Source: Arthrobacter sp. AL12
Lineage (GTDB): Bacteria; Actinomycetota; Actinomycetes; Actinomycetales; Micrococcaceae
Assembly (NCBI RefSeq): GCF_029960645.1
Contig: NZ_JASBQY010000002.1
Span: 62,001 to 126,000 of the forward strand
DNA: 64,000 nt
Direction: 5' to 3'
Positions 34,603-42,783 of the stretch are shown one piece after another. The notes under the pieces were generated by a model. That model did not search any database. It was not told the origin of the DNA and saw only the letters and a list, made by a program, of their open reading frames with translations. A program made the translations under genes and the position numbers. Numbering within the stretch: position 1 is the stretch's first letter; each line of letters starts with the position of its first letter.

Positions 34603-34918
34603 CAGCGGCGCCGCCGCCTGCGGCCGCCGCAATTTCCCTCACAATTGTTCACGAAGGCGTGATGAAGCCACCTACGAGACACTCTCACGCTTATACGAGT
34701 GAAGTTACTTACCCGACATCACCTGTACTCAAATTACTTGCGGCGGATACTTGCCGGCGCCCCGAGATGTACCCGACTTTCCGCGCGGTAAAGGAACGGG
34801 TAGGTGCATTCCTTGTTGTGCCCCATTTTGCGTGTAACGGTTTCCCTAGATAGCCGAAGGAAGTGGGTCTCAAGACATCGTTCCAATAATTCCTTCTGGC
34901 TCTCCGAAATACGACTAA
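34603..34918. other. 316-bp intergenic region before the BTAD regulator
   Basis: Noticeably more AT-rich than its surroundings. It starts with a GC-rich GCGGCGCCGC-type hairpin just after the protease stop, a possible terminator. Two copies of TACCCGAC (34710-34717 and 34770-34777) lie 60 bp apart; direct repeats are typical of SARP-type regulators' targets, so autoregulation is conceivable. Short open frames here have no coding character. Confidence 0.5.
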
Positions 34919-35887
34919 ATGATGCTGGGGATATCGGAGATTATGGTGGACAATTTGGGCGGTTCCACGCCGGCAATTTCGGTTCGACTATTCGGAGCAT
35001 TCGAGGTCCGGCGAAGTGGCGCGGTACTCAGAGCCGCGGACATGGGAGGCTGCAAGCCGCGGCACATTCTGGAGATCCTGTTGCTGAATCTGGGCACACC
35101 TGTTTCCAAGACGCGCCTCGTGGAGCTCCTGTGGGGACCGCAAGCCAGCGACGGCGCGGTCGCCACCCTGGAGAGCTACGTCAGCGGCATTCGCCGGGCG
35201 ATCCAGCCGGGCAACACCAAGTCCGGTCCCCTCCGCACCGCGAACGCCGGCTACGTGCTGGATCCACAGCTGGTGGAACTCGACCTGTCAGAGTTTCACG
35301 GTCTCGTCCGCGCGGCCCGGCAGTCCGCGCCGGCCGAGGCGCACGTTCTCTCAATGCAGGCCCTGGAGCTGGCCGCAGAACCGCTGCTGGGCTTTGAACT
35401 CGTCGCCGACTGGGCAGAGGAGGCGCGGACCCGCCACGCGGCCGAGAAAGTCGCGGCCCTGATTCTCGCGGCGGAGACCGCCGCATTCCTCGACAAACCA
35501 GAGCTCGCCATTTCGCTGGCACAGACCGCCGTCCGGTCCGAGCCCCTCAACGAACGAGCGTGGACCATCCTTGTCGCGGGATACGAGCAGGCGGGACTGC
35601 CCGTGGAGGGCCTGTCCGCCTACGAACGCTGCCGCCGGCTGTTCGACCGCGACCTGGGCTGCGCCCCGGGACCGGCCTTGCAGGCGGCCCACTTGCGATT
35701 GTTGCGGCAGCGCGCCGAAGGAAACACCGAGCTCTCGGAAGTCCTGGCGGCGCTGCTGTATCTGGGCGAACGGCTGCACGGACCCAAGTGCACGCAGCTT
35801 GCCGCCGAGGAAGCCCGGCGCATGCAGGAGAACGCCGGCCGGGTCCTCGACGCCTTCCTGCAGCAGGCGCTGGCTACGACAGGCTGA
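34919..35887 (+). CDS. BTAD-domain transcriptional regulator (SARP-like)
   Basis: 322 residues. N-terminal OmpR-type winged helix at about 15-110 (AISVRLFGAFEVRRSG, CKPRHILEILLLNLGTPVSK, LVELLWGPQASDGAVATLES) and a BTAD helical domain at about 115-270 (LDLSEFHGLVRAARQSAPAE, YEQAGLPVEGLSAYERCRRL, FDRDLGCAPGPALQAAHLR). A C-terminal extension of ~50 residues is unassigned. SARP proteins activate secondary-metabolite or sporulation genes; none is adjacent. An in-frame ATG at 34943 is an alternative start. GC composition upstream suggests a distinct regulatory region. Confidence 0.85.
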   Translation: MMLGISEIMVDNLGGSTPAISVRLFGAFEVRRSGAVLRAADMGGCKPRHILEILLLNLGTPVSKTRLVELLWGPQASDGAVATLESYVSGIRRAIQPGNTKSGPLRTANAGYVLDPQLVELDLSEFHGLVRAARQSAPAEAHVLSMQALELAAEPLLGFELVADWAEEARTRHAAEKVAALILAAETAAFLDKPELAISLAQTAVRSEPLNERAWTILVAGYEQAGLPVEGLSAYERCRRLFDRDLGCAPGPALQAAHLRLLRQRAEGNTELSEVLAALLYLGERLHGPKCTQLAAEEARRMQENAGRVLDAFLQQALATTG

Positions 35888-35922
35888 CCCGGCCTGCCGC
35901 CTGATGCAGGCAACCGGCCCGG

Positions 35923-36375
35923 TTAGTCACCCCGCTTTGACCACCGTAAGCTCGGCCCAGTGGGTGGTGTACCGGGGGACAACATTTCGCGTCTCATAGT
36001 CCAGTCCGGCCCACCCCGGGTCCCGGCGTGGCCAAGGCCGATGGAGCCGCGCCCGTAGCGCCGGCTGACCTCCTCCAGCAGCGAGCCGATGCCGCGTTCC
36101 TCTTGCGGGTTCTCGAAGACCGCCAGCGGCGACTGGTGTCCGGTGGGGCGAAGATCGGTGACCATGATCCCCGCGCGGACGTACCGGAGGCCGTCGTCGA
36201 CCTTGGGGAGCAGGGCGTACGCCGCCCTCGCCAAGAGAACCGGGTCAGCGGTGGGCATCGGCAACGGCACACACACCGACGGGTAGGAGCTGGCGTGCCG
36301 GCTGTAGTGGGACGTGGCGGCGAACGCGGTCAGCACCTTTGCCTGCAGTTCGTGCCTGGCCAGCCGGGCACTGGA
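35923..36375 (-). pseudogene. 3' remnant of a umuC-type DNA polymerase gene
   Basis: About 150 codons match the C-terminal third of UmuC: RLARHELQAKVLTAFAATSH, VPLPMPTADPVLLARAAYAL, YVRAGIMVTDLRPTGHQSPL and RGIGSLLEEVSRRYGRGSIG. A one-base shift near 35975 separates the last motif, RYTTHWAELTVVKAG. The catalytic palm and little-finger front are absent; upstream there is unrelated sequence (from about 36380). The remnant is not a polymerase. An intact family-Y polymerase (DinB) lies 2 kb away. Confidence 0.8.
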
Positions 36376-36431
36376 ACGAACGGACGATTTCGGAAATTGA
36401 CGGAGCAGCCAACATTTGGCAGAGCGAGAGC

Positions 36432-36701
36432 ATGCTGGCTCTAGCCGTTCTGCACGACGTCGAAGGTGACGTTGAGCTCCAGCTCACCAATGAAGCCCCG
36501 TCGGCGTCCAACATGACGCTGCTCTTCGACGGCATCCTTTCGACGGGGCGCAGGCTTGTTGAGGTCCAGACGGTGTATTTGCACCGCATCACCGGAATCA
36601 GAACCCTGACTGAGGAACTGCCGCTTCGCATCTGGGGTGACGACCCACGACAGCCTGAACACGTTGTGATCGAATGTCTGGGACTCGTGGAGCTTTCCTA
36701 G
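36432..36701 (+). CDS. Unknown small protein
   Basis: 89 residues from ATG at 36432 (MLALAVLHDVEGDVELQLTN); an upstream in-frame start would overlap the umuC remnant. Predicted beta-rich, with LLFDGILSTGRRLVEVQTVY and a final LRIWGDDPRQPEHVVIECLG. No family recognised. It is convergent with the acetyltransferase gene and starts next to the breakpoint of the umuC remnant. Confidence 0.5.
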   Translation: MLALAVLHDVEGDVELQLTNEAPSASNMTLLFDGILSTGRRLVEVQTVYLHRITGIRTLTEELPLRIWGDDPRQPEHVVIECLGLVELS

Positions 36702-36760
36702 AAAGGATCCAGAGCAGCCAGTGGCCTCCGACGTTGAAGCGTCGCTCCGGACACTGTCCC

Positions 36761-37705
36761 CTAAGACCGGGTCGAAAAGGGGACGAAGTATTCCTGCTGG
36801 ACCGGCCAGCGGCCCAGCATCTGGGCCGTGCGCAGCGAGGGCAGGTTCCCCGCGTGGATGTGGCCCCAGACGGTGTCCGCACCCGAGCGTTGACCGGTCA
36901 GGAACGAGGACTGCACCGCCGGAGCCAAGCCCTTGCCACGCAGACGTTCCGTCAGGAACATGTCCAGCATGCAGACGGCACGTCGGCCAAAGAGCGGCGA
37001 GATTGTGGCAGCAGCCAGCCCCGCAAAGCCGTGGTCGTCCCCGAGCGACATCAACAGGCCCTGGTCCGCTGCGTCTTGGAGTCCCTCCTGGTCGGACTCC
37101 GAGACAAATGAGGCAAGCTCCGGGGCGTCGGACCGCCACGCTTGATGTTCATGCTGGTAATGGGCGAACACTTCAGCCGCCGCTTCCGGCCAGGAGATCC
37201 TCAGGGTCCCGGTCAGGTCCCGGTCGTCCGCCCTTGCCGCCGCGCCGAGGGACCCGGCCATAACTGTTGTCCAGTTTTCTGCGGGGGAGAGCTCGAGCCC
37301 GGGCTGCTCCCAGAAGGTGAAACCGCGCGCTCCAACACCGCGGTAGGCCTCGGTAACCTGGGCGGCCACGGCATCAACAGCCTCAGCGTCGCTCACCCGG
37401 GCAGTAGTTTTCACCGCCACGAAGGGGAAGCCCGGATCGAGGTTGCGGTATCTGAGGCCTGAAACGACGGTGCGCTCGTCGCTGGCTTCCAGCAGCCGTT
37501 CGGTCATGTCCCGGCTGCTGACGCCGACTCCCAGCCGGCCGATCCTGGCCGCCGCGACCTCCGGCGAGGCAAGGGCGGCGAGAGACCCGACGTCGTCGAT
37601 CTCTGCCTGCGCTGCGTCCCCAGCGTCATACCCGGCAGGAAGATAACCGAGTACCGGGTGTGCAAACGCGGCGAGCTGGTGGTCCGGCAGTCCGAAGGCG
37701 TTCAT
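36761..37705 (-). CDS. GNAT-family acetyltransferase-like protein
   Basis: 314 residues. The C-terminal half has the GNAT fold with MLDMFLTERLRGKGLAPAVQ, whose RGKGLA is the acetyl-CoA pyrophosphate loop (R/QxxGxG/A), followed by GHIHAGNLPSLRTAQMLGRW. The N-terminal half (FGLPDHQLAAFAHPVLGYLP) is not recognised and may be a second, degenerate GNAT-like domain. Substrate unknown. Confidence 0.75.
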   Translation of the reverse strand: MNAFGLPDHQLAAFAHPVLGYLPAGYDAGDAAQAEIDDVGSLAALASPEVAAARIGRLGVGVSSRDMTERLLEASDERTVVSGLRYRNLDPGFPFVAVKTTARVSDAEAVDAVAAQVTEAYRGVGARGFTFWEQPGLELSPAENWTTVMAGSLGAAARADDRDLTGTLRISWPEAAAEVFAHYQHEHQAWRSDAPELASFVSESDQEGLQDAADQGLLMSLGDDHGFAGLAAATISPLFGRRAVCMLDMFLTERLRGKGLAPAVQSSFLTGQRSGADTVWGHIHAGNLPSLRTAQMLGRWPVQQEYFVPFSTRS

Positions 37706-37838
37706 TGATCCCTAGGCTACCCGAGCAGGCCCTTGCCCCAACCGGCCGACGGCATTCGGTTCAGGGCTCCACCACGTCAGCGACCTGAAGAGCCGTCCGT
37801 TCAGCAGCCTTCCAAGCGACGAACGCACCAGCCAGCCA

Positions 37839-38000
37839 GTGACGAAAACCGGACGTGATGTCATTGTCGCCGCCTGGCATGACGCCCGCTTCCCCGGAGC
37901 GGCTTCAGCAGATGGTGATGTCGTCTCTACATGGAACCTGCCGACAACCATCGTCGGAGCCTTCGCGATTCTCTCGGTGATCATCGCGGCCTGGGTGTAG
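37839..38000 (+). CDS. Possible small protein with C-terminal membrane helix
   Basis: 53 residues from a GTG (VTKTGRDVIVAAWHDARFPG); the last 18 (TIVGAFAILSVIIAAWV) form a good membrane helix directly before the stop, like a tail-anchored small protein. No clear ribosome binding site, and the frame is open for some distance upstream without a better start. It lies in the 338-bp gap between the acetyltransferase gene and dinB, otherwise empty. Confidence 0.3.
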   Translation: MTKTGRDVIVAAWHDARFPGAASADGDVVSTWNLPTTIVGAFAILSVIIAAWV

Positions 38001-38043
38001 CAGATGCCGCGTTGGCCGCCGTCGGCGTGGTCTCGCGGCGCCG

Positions 38044-39117
38044 TCACCAACCGCCGCGCGTCGGCGTATGTCCCGTTCGGGCATCGTCGGGCATCGCCAT
38101 TTCGGCCCGCAGGCCCAGGAGCCGGATCGGACGGCCCGCTTCGATTCCGGCTGCGAGGTCCAGGGCCCGCGCAAGGATCTCGTCCCGGTCGAAGGTCTCA
38201 GGAATCTTCCTCGCGTGGGTCTTGGTGAGGAACGGCGCGTACCGCACCTTGAGGGTCAGTCCAACTACGGGCCGGCCTTCGGCGACAACATCCTCAAGGA
38301 CGCGCGCTGTCAGCTCCCGTACGGCGCCGTCCACCTGGGCGGGCTCGGTCAGGTCCCGCTGGAAGGTGGTCTCCCGGCTATGCCCGCGGGCAACCCACGG
38401 GGTGTCGTCCACAACGCTGGCACCGTCCCCGCGCCCGAGCTCCGCGTACCAGGGACCCATCCTGGGACCGAACTCCGGGACCAGGTCTTGGGGGTCGGTC
38501 GCGGCGAGTTCGGCGACGGTGTTGATGCCAAGTTTGGCCAGCCGGCCCGACACCTTGGTTCCGACGCCCCACAGCTCCCGGGTGGGCCGGCTGCCCATGA
38601 CCTCGAGCCAGTTCCCGGCGGTGAGACGGAAGACGCCGGCCGGCTTGCCGAAACCGGTGGCGACCTTGGCTCGGACCAGGGTGTCGCCGATGCCCACACT
38701 GCAATGCAGCTGCGTTCGTTCGAGGACAGCGGCCTGCACCTGCCGGGCGTAGGCTTCCGGGTTCTCTGTCTCAATGCCGACAAACGCCTCATCCCAGCCC
38801 AGCACCTGCACGGTGGCGCCGGGCTGCGCGCGCAGGGTGGCCATCACCGGTTCGGACGCCGCGAGATAAGCCTCGTGGTCGACGGGCAGGATCACCGCGT
38901 CGGGTACTTTCCGGGCCGCGATGCGTAACGGCATTCCGGAACCCACGCCGAACGCCCTGGCTTCGTAGGATGCGGTCGACACCACGGCTCGTTCCGTGGG
39001 GTCGCCCCGGCCGCCGACGATGATCGGCCTGCCCGCAAGCTCCGGCCGCCGGAGCACTTCGACCGCCGCGATGAACTGGTCGAGATCGACGTGCAGCACC
39101 CACCGGATTCCGCTCAC
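38044..39117 (-). CDS. dinB: DNA polymerase IV (family Y)
   Basis: 357 residues. Catalytic residues are in place: HVDLDQFIAAVEV (first Asp) and LGWDEAFVGIET (Asp-Glu pair), with the steric-gate/finger part YEARAFGVGSGMPLRIA, the HhH thumb (GVGTKVSGRLAKLGINTVAE) and a little finger (VGLTLKVRYAPFLTKT). No beta-clamp motif is obvious at the basic C-terminus. Performs translesion synthesis. Divergent promoter region faces the 39349 gene. An inactive umuC remnant lies nearby. Confidence 0.93.
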   Translation of the reverse strand: MSGIRWVLHVDLDQFIAAVEVLRRPELAGRPIIVGGRGDPTERAVVSTASYEARAFGVGSGMPLRIAARKVPDAVILPVDHEAYLAASEPVMATLRAQPGATVQVLGWDEAFVGIETENPEAYARQVQAAVLERTQLHCSVGIGDTLVRAKVATGFGKPAGVFRLTAGNWLEVMGSRPTRELWGVGTKVSGRLAKLGINTVAELAATDPQDLVPEFGPRMGPWYAELGRGDGASVVDDTPWVARGHSRETTFQRDLTEPAQVDGAVRELTARVLEDVVAEGRPVVGLTLKVRYAPFLTKTHARKIPETFDRDEILARALDLAAGIEAGRPIRLLGLRAEMAMPDDARTGHTPTRGGW

Positions 39118-39348
39118 GCCACCAGTCTGCCCTAAACATCCCTGGCAAGCATCGGCTCACTACCGAGCTTGGCCGCTGGCCTTCGGTCAGGAGAGCCAGG
39201 ACGATTCGGCGGCGCCTCCGACCCCTAAGCAGCCGCCGAGTTAGCTTCGTCACGTGACGGTCGTTCCTCAGAAATCCGGGCCCGGCGGGCCCCATACTTG
39301 GATTGACCCCGGCGGACTTTGGCCCACCGCCCGGTATGAGGAGGGTCC

Positions 39349-39642
39349 ATGAAAACCTTGAAAATTTTGCAGAGCACCGTGAAAAGCACCGTCACGAACG
39401 AGTACTTTCCCTCGGCGGCGGTGTTCGCCGGAGTGGTTCTCTTCTGGGGCATCGGCCTCTTCGGCGGGCTGTCCCTGCTCAGCAACCACCAGACGCTGCT
39501 GACCACGCTCAGCTGGTTGCTGTTCGTCTACGCCGCGGCGGTTCTCACGCCCCTCGCGGGACTCGTGGCGGCAGTGGACCTGTCGCGACGCTGGCTGCGA
39601 AACCGGGCGTCCGGCGTCGCCACCTCCGCCGAGACCGCGTAG
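39349..39642 (+). CDS. Small membrane protein, unknown
   Basis: 97 residues with a strong GAGGAGGG ribosome binding site (MKTLKILQSTVKSTVTNEYF). Two hydrophobic helices: AAVFAGVVLFWGIGLFGGLSL and LLFVYAAAVLTPLAGLVAAV. No family recognised. Convergent with the Sua5/YciO gene, 12 bp apart. Confidence 0.7.
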   Translation: MKTLKILQSTVKSTVTNEYFPSAAVFAGVVLFWGIGLFGGLSLLSNHQTLLTTLSWLLFVYAAAVLTPLAGLVAAVDLSRRWLRNRASGVATSAETA

Positions 39643-39654
39643 CCGCCAGGGCGC

Positions 39655-40275
39655 CTATTCGAACCGGGACGGGTCGCCCATGCCGCGCCGGACGATTTCC
39701 GCCACGCCGCTGGAGTAGTCGATCACGGTCGTCGGCTCCGCGCCGCAGTCGCCGGAATCAATGACGGCGTCCACCACGTGCTCGAGCCGTTCCTTGATTT
39801 CCCAGCCCTGCGTGAGCGGCTCTTCCTCATCCGGCAGCAACAGCGTGCTGGAGAGCAGCGGCTCGCCTAGTTCGGCCAGCAACGCCTGGACCACCGGGTT
39901 GTCCGGGATACGCACACCGACCGTTTTCTTCTTCGGGTGCAGCAGCCTCTTGGGAACCTCCTTGGTGGCAGGCAGGATAAAGGTGTAGCTCCCTGGGGTG
40001 ACGGCCTTGATGCTGCGGAACACGTCGTTGTCGATCTGCACGAGCTGGCCGAGCTGGGCGAAGTCCTTGCAGACCAGGGTGAAATGGTGCTTGGCATCAA
40101 GGTGGCGGATGGCCCTGATCCGGTCCAGCGCTTCCTTGTTCCCCAGCTGCGCGCCGAGCGCGTAGCAGGAGTCGGTGGGATAGGCGATCAGCCCGCCGGA
40201 ACGGACGATCTCCACGGCCTGGCTGATGGAGCGCGCCTGCGGGTTTTCGGGGTGAACATCGAAGTATCTCGCCAT
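39655..40275 (-). CDS. Sua5/YciO/YrdC family protein (threonylcarbamoyl-AMP synthase-like)
   Basis: 206 residues, the length of YciO rather than of full Sua5. ARSISQAVEIVRSGGLIAYP begins the fold; RIRAIRHLDAKHHFTLVCKD and PGSYTFILPATKEVPKRLL are the nucleotide-binding core, and VGVRIPDNPVVQALL follows. YrdC proteins make threonylcarbamoyl-AMP for tRNA t6A; YciO homologues may have a different or weaker activity, so the specific role is uncertain. Confidence 0.88.
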   Translation of the reverse strand: MARYFDVHPENPQARSISQAVEIVRSGGLIAYPTDSCYALGAQLGNKEALDRIRAIRHLDAKHHFTLVCKDFAQLGQLVQIDNDVFRSIKAVTPGSYTFILPATKEVPKRLLHPKKKTVGVRIPDNPVVQALLAELGEPLLSSTLLLPDEEEPLTQGWEIKERLEHVVDAVIDSGDCGAEPTTVIDYSSGVAEIVRRGMGDPSRFE

Positions 40276-40284
40276 GGGACGAGC

Positions 40285-40784
40285 TTACGCCCGACGGCGG
40301 CCCGACCGGCCCACTTGCGGCCCGACCGGCGGCTCGGAGTCCGCCGGCGGCTGAGGCTCGCGGAAGCACGTGCTGCACACCCCGGACGGCCAGCGCCGTG
40401 CGCGTCCATGGCGACCAGCATGAAGGCCAGGGCGGTCATGGTCAGCGCGTTGTAGAGCAAGCTGGCGCGGATGGCCCCTCCGGCGCGGCTGCCTTGCCCC
40501 GACCCGGCGTCGGGTGCATGCGGCCCGGCGGTCACAGGGCGGCGTGAGACCGCACGGAGGGCGGATCACCATGCGGCCAAGTTGAAGAACAGGATCTGGG
40601 GGAGTGCGGGCCACTGGAATCCGGGGACGAGCATCGACACCATGGCGACCAGCATCGCGGCATGGAGTGCGAAGCCGACCCGGGCGGCCGGCGGCGACTT
40701 ACGGCCGGCACGGACCGCCGCGTACAGCGAGGCTGCCAGCAGCATTGCCGCCAGCGCCCAGCGCAGGACATCGGTTCCGATCAC
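40285..40784 (-). pseudogene. DUF5134-like membrane protein, interrupted by a stop
   Basis: A frame from ATG at 40784 (MIGTDVLRWALAAMLLAASL) holds two helices (VGFALHAAMLVAMVSMLVPG; QWPALPQILFFNLAAW) and ends in TGA at 40566-40568. The same frame resumes at once (SALRAVSRRP) and carries a third helix, SLLYNALTMTALAFMLVAMD, before a further shift near 40400 that leads to a short Pro-rich end (40285). Alternation of ALHAAMLVAM and YNALTMTALA fits the DUF5134 family by eye. Directly downstream of the cox operon on the same strand. Confidence 0.5.
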
Positions 40785-40793
40785 GGTGCCCGG

Positions 40794-41921
40794 TCAATGC
40801 TGCTCGTCGTGGTGGATCCGCTCGTGGAGTTGCCGGAGCGGCTCCCCGCTGCCGCTCCACTGCTTGGCGATGAACTCCGCGGCGATCGACACCGCTGTCT
40901 CCTCGGGGGTCCGGGCGCCAAGGTCCAGGCCCACCGGGCTGTGCAGCCGCGCCAGTTCCGCCTCGCCCAGGCCGGCCTCGCGCAGTCTGGCGATCCGGTC
41001 CGCGTGGGTCCGGCGCGACCCCATGGCGCCGATGAAAGCGATCGGCGGGCCGCACAGGGCAACTTCCAGCAGCGGTATGTCGAACTTCGGATCGTGCGTG
41101 AGGACGCACAACACGGTGCGTTCATCCACCAGGCCCTTGTCCAGCTGCTCGGCGAAGTAGCGGTGCGGCCAGGCGTTGATTACCTCCGCCGCATCGGGAA
41201 AGCGTGCGGGGGTGGCGAACACTGCCCGGGCATCGCACACCGTGACGCGGTAGCCCAGGAACGCGCCAAGCCGGGCCAGCGCCGCGGCGAAGTCGATCGC
41301 GCCGAAGACCAGCATCCGCGGCGGCGGGGCATAGCTCGCGAAGAAGACCCGCATGCCGGTGTCCAGCCGCTCCCCGTCCGGGCCGTAGCTCAGGACGCCG
41401 GACCGGCCCGCGGCGAGCAGGCCCTGGGTGTCATCGCCCACGGCCTGGTTGGCCCGCTCGGAACCGATGTTCCCCTCGAAGCCGTCCGGCCGCACGACCA
41501 GGTGCCGTCCCAGCCAGTTGCTGTCCGGGTGTTCGATCACCGTGGCGACCCCGACGCGCCGGTCCCCGGAGATGTCCTGCCGGACGGCGTCGAGTTCCTG
41601 GAAGCTGTGCCGGGACACCGGCTCGACGAAGATGTCGATGATTCCGCCACAGGTCAGGCCGACGGCGAACGCGTCGTCGTCGCTGATCCCGTAGCGCACC
41701 AGGACTGGAACGCCGTCGGCCTTGACCTGGGTGGCCAGCTCGTACACGGCACCCTCGACGCAACCGCCGGAGACCGAGCCGACCGCTTCGCCGCCGGCGG
41801 TGACGAGCATCGACGCGCCGGGGAGCCGGGGCGCTGACTTGAAGGTGCTCACCACGGTGGCCAGGCCGGCGGTGTCACCCTTCTGCCAGCCCGGCATCAT
41901 GGCTGCCAGGACATCACGCAC
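40794..41921 (-). CDS. XdhC family protein, last gene of the cox operon
   Basis: 375 residues. N-terminal XdhC/CoxI domain (TVVSTFKSAPRLPGASMLVT, VGSVSGGCVEGAVYELA, YGISDDDAFAVGLTCGGIID) and a C-terminal Rossmann-like domain (RMLVFGAIDFAAALARLGAF, CVLTHDPKFDIPLLEVAL, GAMGSRRTHADRIARLREAG). XdhC proteins bind molybdenum cofactor, protect it and help insert the sulfurated form into enzymes. Starts 8 bp inside the end of coxG. Corresponds to the coxF/coxI-type accessory gene of CO dehydrogenase clusters. Confidence 0.92.
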   Translation of the reverse strand: MRDVLAAMMPGWQKGDTAGLATVVSTFKSAPRLPGASMLVTAGGEAVGSVSGGCVEGAVYELATQVKADGVPVLVRYGISDDDAFAVGLTCGGIIDIFVEPVSRHSFQELDAVRQDISGDRRVGVATVIEHPDSNWLGRHLVVRPDGFEGNIGSERANQAVGDDTQGLLAAGRSGVLSYGPDGERLDTGMRVFFASYAPPPRMLVFGAIDFAAALARLGAFLGYRVTVCDARAVFATPARFPDAAEVINAWPHRYFAEQLDKGLVDERTVLCVLTHDPKFDIPLLEVALCGPPIAFIGAMGSRRTHADRIARLREAGLGEAELARLHSPVGLDLGARTPEETAVSIAAEFIAKQWSGSGEPLRQLHERIHHDEQH

Positions 41922-42783
41922 GGTCGGTCTTCAGCCTTCCGATCGCCCGGACCAGCCGGAACGCGGAGCACCGGCCCGCCCAGTAGGAGAGGCACGCCAC
42001 CACCGCCACGAGTGCCAGGACCTTCCCGGGGCTGGACAGCTGATCCGCCGCGATGCCCTTTGCCAGGCTGAGGGCGTCCAGGCTCCCGGCGAGGGCAGGC
42101 GCCGGGGCGGGCGCGGGAGCAGCCCGGGGTCCGGCGGGCGGGGACATATGGGGAGACACCTGCGGGGCCGCTGCGGGTACGGCGCTCGCCGGCACACCGG
42201 GAAGTTCCGTCGCCGGGGCCGGGGCTGTCGCCGCCGCGACCTTGGCCGCGGCGGCTTCCGCCTCCGCCTCGGCGTCGAGCCCGGCCGCGGGCACGGGTTC
42301 CGGCAGGTCGCCCGTCTCTGACGTTCCGGCGGCAGGCGCGGTGATCATGGCTTGCAGGTTGCTGGCGAACAGGGCCATCATCTGCTCGGTGACACTGCCA
42401 ATGACGCCCTTGCCCATCGCGGCGGCCTTGCCGGACAGCGACAGCTCGGCGTTGACGGTGCCGCGCGTGGTGCCGCCGGCCTCCTCCGTCAGCTGCAGGG
42501 TGACCGTGGCCTCGGCGGTGCCCTGGCCGCGGGTCTCCTGGGCTTTGCCGCCGAGCACGGCGCGGTGTTCGGCGGCGTTGCGTTCGATCACGTTCAGCAG
42601 CCCCTTGTACTGCATGTTCACCGGACCCAGCTTCACGGTCATGCCCACCTGGTAGGCGTCGTCCGAGAGCTTGTTCAGGATCCGTGCACCGGGCACGCAG
42701 CCGGCCACACGTTCGAAGTCCATGATGGTGTCCCAGACGGTGTCGATCGGTGCGACGACCGAGAAAGTGCTGTTGATCTGCAT
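41914..42783 (-). CDS. coxG: CoxG-like SRPBCC membrane protein
   Basis: 289 residues from ATG at 42783 (MQINSTFSVVAPIDTVWDTI). Residues 1-150 are the START/SRPBCC fold of CoxG (FERVAGCVPGARILNKLSDD, MTVKLGPVNMQYKGLLNVIE). A long Ala/Pro linker follows, then one membrane helix (SSPGKVLALVAVVACLSYWA) and a basic tail, so the domain is cytoplasmic and tethered. CoxG recruits CO dehydrogenase to the membrane and handles the quinone acceptor in related actinobacterial systems. Its start overlaps the coxE stop by one base (TAATG). Confidence 0.9.
   Translation of the reverse strand: MQINSTFSVVAPIDTVWDTIMDFERVAGCVPGARILNKLSDDAYQVGMTVKLGPVNMQYKGLLNVIERNAAEHRAVLGGKAQETRGQGTAEATVTLQLTEEAGGTTRGTVNAELSLSGKAAAMGKGVIGSVTEQMMALFASNLQAMITAPAAGTSETGDLPEPVPAAGLDAEAEAEAAAAKVAAATAPAPATELPGVPASAVPAAAPQVSPHMSPPAGPRAAPAPAPAPALAGSLDALSLAKGIAADQLSSPGKVLALVAVVACLSYWAGRCSAFRLVRAIGRLKTDRA

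Noticed and set aside
34659..34853. 64-codon frame in the gap before the BTAD regulator
   Set aside because: No ribosome binding site, no coding character, region unusually AT-rich.
37712..38050. 112-codon minus-strand frame between the acetyltransferase gene and dinB
   Set aside because: Low-complexity translation and no ribosome binding site; the plus-strand 53-codon frame is slightly more plausible.
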